64,000 bases of DNA from Aulosira sp. FACHB-615 (lineage in GTDB: Bacteria; Cyanobacteriota; Cyanobacteriia; Cyanobacteriales; Nostocaceae). The position numbers and the translations under genes are program-made. This document shows positions 61,414-64,000 of this stretch, one piece after another; position 1 is the stretch's first letter, and every line of letters starts with the position of its first letter. The notes under the pieces are model-generated. The model searched no databases and was not told the origin of the DNA. It was given only the letters and a program-made list of their open reading frames with translations. The stretch lies in the NCBI RefSeq assembly GCF_014698045.1, contig NZ_JACJSE010000002.1, forward strand, positions 62,001 through 126,000, written 5' to 3'.

Positions 61414-62301
61414 ATGATTAGTAATTTGACTATAACAAAATTGGGAGTCTTACTCAAGAATTTCCAGCAGCAACATAGTATGATTATTGCCGCTACTTCT
61501 CTGAGTGGTTTGGCATTATCAGCAGGATTTTTTAACCCTAAGACGGCACAAGCACAAGTCCAAATTTCTCCGATGGTAATTACGGCTAAGGCGCACCAAG
61601 GACAAGCAGAAGGTGTAATTAATGTCAAAAATATGACTAATGAACCCTTCCGCGCTCGTGTATATGTTCAGCCTTTTACATATCATCGAGATACAGGATT
61701 TCAATCTTTGAAATCTAGCCCAACAGACCTTTCCCCTTACTTACAATTTTCACCAGGGGAACTGACAATTCCGGCTGGTGCTACTCGACGCATTCGGTTA
61801 TTAAGTCAACTGCCACCTAACTTACCAGATGGTGAATATCGAGTGGTGATTTTTACTGAAAATCTCAAAGAAATTCGTGCAGAAGATGTTAATGGCAATG
61901 CCATTAGTATCATTGGTAAAGTTGGTTCTACTTTCTATGTTCGTAAAGGGAATGTATCACCTAATTTAATAGTAGATAGCGCCCAATTAAATGCTTCTGC
62001 AAAGAAAATTCAACTGTTGGTTAAAAATACAGGTACGGCTTCGGTTTTACCCACAGCTACCTGGAATTTAAAAAGAGCAGGAAAAGTGATCAGAAGTGGA
62101 CAATTACCACCAACAGCTATTGTGGCTCAAAGCGATCGCAATTTTTTCCTCAACCTTGTAGCTCAAAATCAGCCAGAAATTACGCCTGGTCAATATGAAC
62201 TCAGTGGTGAGCTATTGTGGAGTGAAGGCTTGGCAGAAAAAACGGTTCCTTTCAATGTCAATTTGACTATACCTCAAACTGCGGCATCTGCTCTTCGTTA
62301 A
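61414..62301 (+). CDS. Periplasmic pilus chaperone
   Basis: A 295-aa periplasmic chaperone of the PapD/CsuC type, with two immunoglobulin-like domains. It has an N-terminal targeting segment (about residues 23-48, with a hydrophobic MIIAATSLSGLALSAGFF and AQAQV near the cut site). The first domain (about 50-175) contains ATRRIRLLSQLP and PDGEYRVVIFTE, which correspond to the conserved substrate-binding basic segment, and the second domain (about 180-290) contains the PTATWNLKRAGKVI strand. It donates a strand to hold subunits before the usher takes them. It lies between the subunit and the usher-like gene. Confidence 0.85.
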   Translation: MISNLTITKLGVLLKNFQQQHSMIIAATSLSGLALSAGFFNPKTAQAQVQISPMVITAKAHQGQAEGVINVKNMTNEPFRARVYVQPFTYHRDTGFQSLKSSPTDLSPYLQFSPGELTIPAGATRRIRLLSQLPPNLPDGEYRVVIFTENLKEIRAEDVNGNAISIIGKVGSTFYVRKGNVSPNLIVDSAQLNASAKKIQLLVKNTGTASVLPTATWNLKRAGKVIRSGQLPPTAIVAQSDRNFFLNLVAQNQPEITPGQYELSGELLWSEGLAEKTVPFNVNLTIPQTAASALR

Positions 62302-62752
62302 TCAGGTCAGACTATTTCCTGATAGATTCAGCATTCTTTCTACTTTGTACCTTTGTGTATTTGGAGTTATTAATTCACGAAGGTACAAAGATATAAATAT
62401 AGCAGAAGGCAGGAGGCAAAGTCTTACTATTCCTGGCATTCAAGCTTTGAAATTTTCCTAACATTTCTGACTACCGCTATAGTTTTGATAGTTGTAATAA
62501 TTATGCAGATTTGACGCTACAAAATTCTGATAATTATTACTAGACCTCTTGCATAAATCAGATTATGCCTACTAAACAAGCGAATGATCTGTAACTCTTT
62601 GCGCCTTTGCGCCTTTGCGTGAGACTTAAAATTCGTGTTTCATAACATTCGTGCAAGAGTTCTACTAATTTTGGTAAGCATTCAGACTTGCTCAAGCTTA
62701 GATAATCAATCCTATAAAAAATTAATTTAATTTGTAACTCTTTTAAAATACT
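62302..62752. other. Intergenic gap with a MITE
   Basis: About 450 bp between the chaperone and usher-like genes, almost filled by the 130-bp element at 62538-62667. A promoter for the usher-like gene may lie in the remainder. Confidence 0.5.
62538..62667. mobile_element. 130-bp MITE-like element
   Basis: Inverted ends TACTAGACCTCTTGCATAAAT (left) and TAGTAGAACTCTTGCACGAAT (read inward from the right) match at 17 of 21 positions, with TA at each outer end. A related repeat with TTTGCGTCCTTTGCG and short inverted ends lies at about 8870-8957. No ORF is present. Confidence 0.7.
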
Positions 62753-64000
62753 GTGTCTTACTTAATATCTAATACTGAACTTTCCCCAGATACTAATTAT
62801 TTACCATCTGTAAATGCGATCGCTCAACCGCAAACTGCTGCATCATTGTCTTCAGCAAGTTCCACTCCAGTAGTTATTAAACCTAGCGCACCCGAAAATT
62901 TACCGCCCCAATACTCTCCCATCGACAAAACTTTAACTCCCACAGCAACTATCAAATCCTCCGCTTCGCAGACTTCTGAATCAGAAATACAGCAGTTTGC
63001 GCCAGTCGTCGCACCGCCCGAAAGCTTTGCTCCCGAAGCTTCTTTATCTCATACAGTTAAATTATCAGATGACTCAGAAATACAGTTTGCGCCAGTCATT
63101 GCACCGCCAGAAAGCTTTGCTCCTGAAGCTGCTTTATCTCATACAGTTAAATTATCAGACTCTTCATTGCAGACTTCCCCAGAAGAGAAAACAAAAGCGA
63201 GAAGCGAACCACCATCGATTAAAGTGCCAATCTCAGAACCTGGATTTCTCTCTTGTGAGAAATCCAGGGGTGTGGGAAGGGTGGGAGGATGGGGAGGGGT
63301 GGGAAGAAATCTTTCCTCCCACACTTCCCTCTCTCCCCACACTTCCCCCTCTTCCCCCTCTTCCCCCTCTCCCCACACCCTCCACCCATACGTGAGAGAT
63401 TCGGGAGAAGAGTTACGGGTTTTTCCCGTGGGGTTAGATGTAGACCAACGTCCCAGCATTAAAAGTGTGTTAATGCGTGGTCGAGAAGATGGTATGCAAG
63501 CAATTAATTTTGAGCAATGGTTGATACCTTATGAGGCTGTAGTTAGGGCTTTGCAACTCAATGTCACAACTTTAGCTGATGGTCAATTAGAAATTCGCGC
63601 TCCTGGTTTGGTGACTCGAATTAATCCGCAAAAACTCACAAATGATCCGCAATTGGGATTGGTGTTTTCTGTCGCTCAGTTGCAAACTTTGTTAGGAGTC
63701 ACAGCCAAATTTGATATTAGTGATTATGCTGTGCGCTTAGAACGCCCTTGGTTGCTCAAAGCCACCCAGGTAATTGCACCACCAGAACCAATTGTAGAAT
63801 TAGCTGGATTACCAGAAGTTCCGGCTCCTGGCTTGACTTTGACCGCCGTTGAGCAAAAATTGAACGTTAGTGGTTCAGCTAGTGGTACGTCTAATTATCA
63901 AGGAGACTTCGCCGCAGTGGGTACAGCTTTGGGTGGTAGTTGGTTTGTGCGTGTTAATCAACCTCAGTTTCAAAATCCCACAGCTTGGCAAGTTGCAGAA
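62753..64000 (+). CDS. Usher-like outer-membrane pilus protein, cut by window end
   Basis: An open frame of 416 codons with no stop to the window end. The start is a GTG at 62753 after an in-frame TAA nine nt upstream; no strong ribosome site is seen. The first ~160 residues are a Pro/Ser/Ala-rich linker with a 30-residue tandem duplication, followed by a low-complexity stretch, then a domain with EELRVFPVGLDVDQRPSIKSVLMRG, which resembles the N-terminal part of secretion or usher proteins. The adjacent chaperone and pilin-like genes support an usher role. The signal peptide is unclear, so the true start may differ. Confidence 0.68.
   Translation, partial: MSYLISNTELSPDTNYLPSVNAIAQPQTAASLSSASSTPVVIKPSAPENLPPQYSPIDKTLTPTATIKSSASQTSESEIQQFAPVVAPPESFAPEASLSHTVKLSDDSEIQFAPVIAPPESFAPEAALSHTVKLSDSSLQTSPEEKTKARSEPPSIKVPISEPGFLSCEKSRGVGRVGGWGGVGRNLSSHTSLSPHTSPSSPSSPSPHTLHPYVRDSGEELRVFPVGLDVDQRPSIKSVLMRGREDGMQAINFEQWLIPYEAVVRALQLNVTTLADGQLEIRAPGLVTRINPQKLTNDPQLGLVFSVAQLQTLLGVTAKFDISDYAVRLERPWLLKATQVIAPPEPIVELAGLPEVPAPGLTLTAVEQKLNVSGSASGTSNYQGDFAAVGTALGGSWFVRVNQPQFQNPTAWQVAE
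62993..63160 (+). repeat. 90-bp direct coding repeat
   Basis: Two copies with a 90-bp period (62993-63070 and 63083-63160), 72 of 78 positions identical, coding for QFAPV(V/I)APPESFAPEA and ALSHTVKLSD-type blocks in the linker of the usher-like gene. Confidence 0.85.
63239..63378. repeat. Hairpin and low-complexity insert inside the usher-like gene
   Basis: A perfect 12-bp hairpin (CCTGGATTTCTC at 63239-63250 and its complement at 63257-63268) is followed by GGTGTGGGAAGGG and TTCCCCCTC runs to about 63378. The stretch resembles intergenic repeats elsewhere in this window but keeps the reading frame open. Confidence 0.75.

Noticed and set aside
62997..63395. A 132-codon ORF in another frame over the usher-like gene
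   Set aside because: It follows the 90-bp repeat and low-complexity DNA; the frame running to the window end has domain-like sequence after the repeat.

Overview
The window is chromosomal DNA of a filamentous, probably heterocyst-forming cyanobacterium (Nostocales: Nostoc, Calothrix or Tolypothrix type). The evidence is the very frequent HIP1 octamer GCGATCGC, a tRNA-Leu(UAA) gene split by a group I intron, CP12, NdhL next to DUF3007 and TrpA, a RexT/TrxA2-type redox pair, a Mo-nitrogenase C-terminal family protein, and many short tandem repeats and MITE-like elements between genes. Identifications rest on reading motifs in the sequence; no database search was run.

Region by region. 0-7 kb: housekeeping and conserved genes (CbiD, two conserved cyanobacterial proteins, CP12, a FIST sensor protein, a metallophosphoesterase, TrmB). 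7.2-15.8 kb: a minus-strand peptide-export locus. Its key gene is a 54-codon ORF at 15482-15646, easily missed for its size, which encodes a precursor with a Gly-Gly cleavage motif. Downstream follow a TPR protein, a parvulin-type isomerase, an HTH protein that overlaps the transporter gene, a transporter with a cyclic-nucleotide-binding domain and a C39 peptidase, and an HlyD adaptor. Stem-loops lie on both sides of the precursor. 16.8-20 kb: a membrane protein, then ndhL-DUF3007-trpA, and the intron-containing tRNA-Leu. 20-29 kb: an unrecognised 440-aa protein, a CadD-like transporter and a 1946-aa TamB-like protein with 70-aa tandem repeats. 29-34 kb: a sigma factor, a PadR regulator divergent from a DUF4188 gene across a double operator, and small genes.

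34-37 kb: a 754-aa protein joining a caspase-like peptidase (with an EF-hand-like loop) to an apparently complete EAL c-di-GMP phosphodiesterase, convergent with a probably truncated gene. 38-45 kb: RecR, then RexT/TrxA2 followed by an SDR, a nitroreductase, a GST and an MFS exporter, all on the plus strand, which suggests a redox and detoxification group. 45-54 kb: methyltransferases, a hydrolase, thymidylate kinase, a Uma2 gene split by a 121-bp MITE, and UvrA. 54-57 kb: a DUF262-HNH candidate defence nuclease beside a VapC toxin-antitoxin pair. 57-64 kb: an aldo-keto reductase, an arylsulfotransferase-like protein and a GST, then a chaperone-usher pilus locus (pilin-like subunit, chaperone, and an usher-like gene cut by the window end).

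The best candidate for an undescribed system is the Gly-Gly peptide locus at 7.3-15.7 kb. The caspase-EAL fusion is second. No classical peptide-modification enzyme (lanthionine synthetase, radical SAM, YcaO) is seen next to the precursor, so the peptide may be exported unmodified, or the TPR or isomerase proteins may help mature it.
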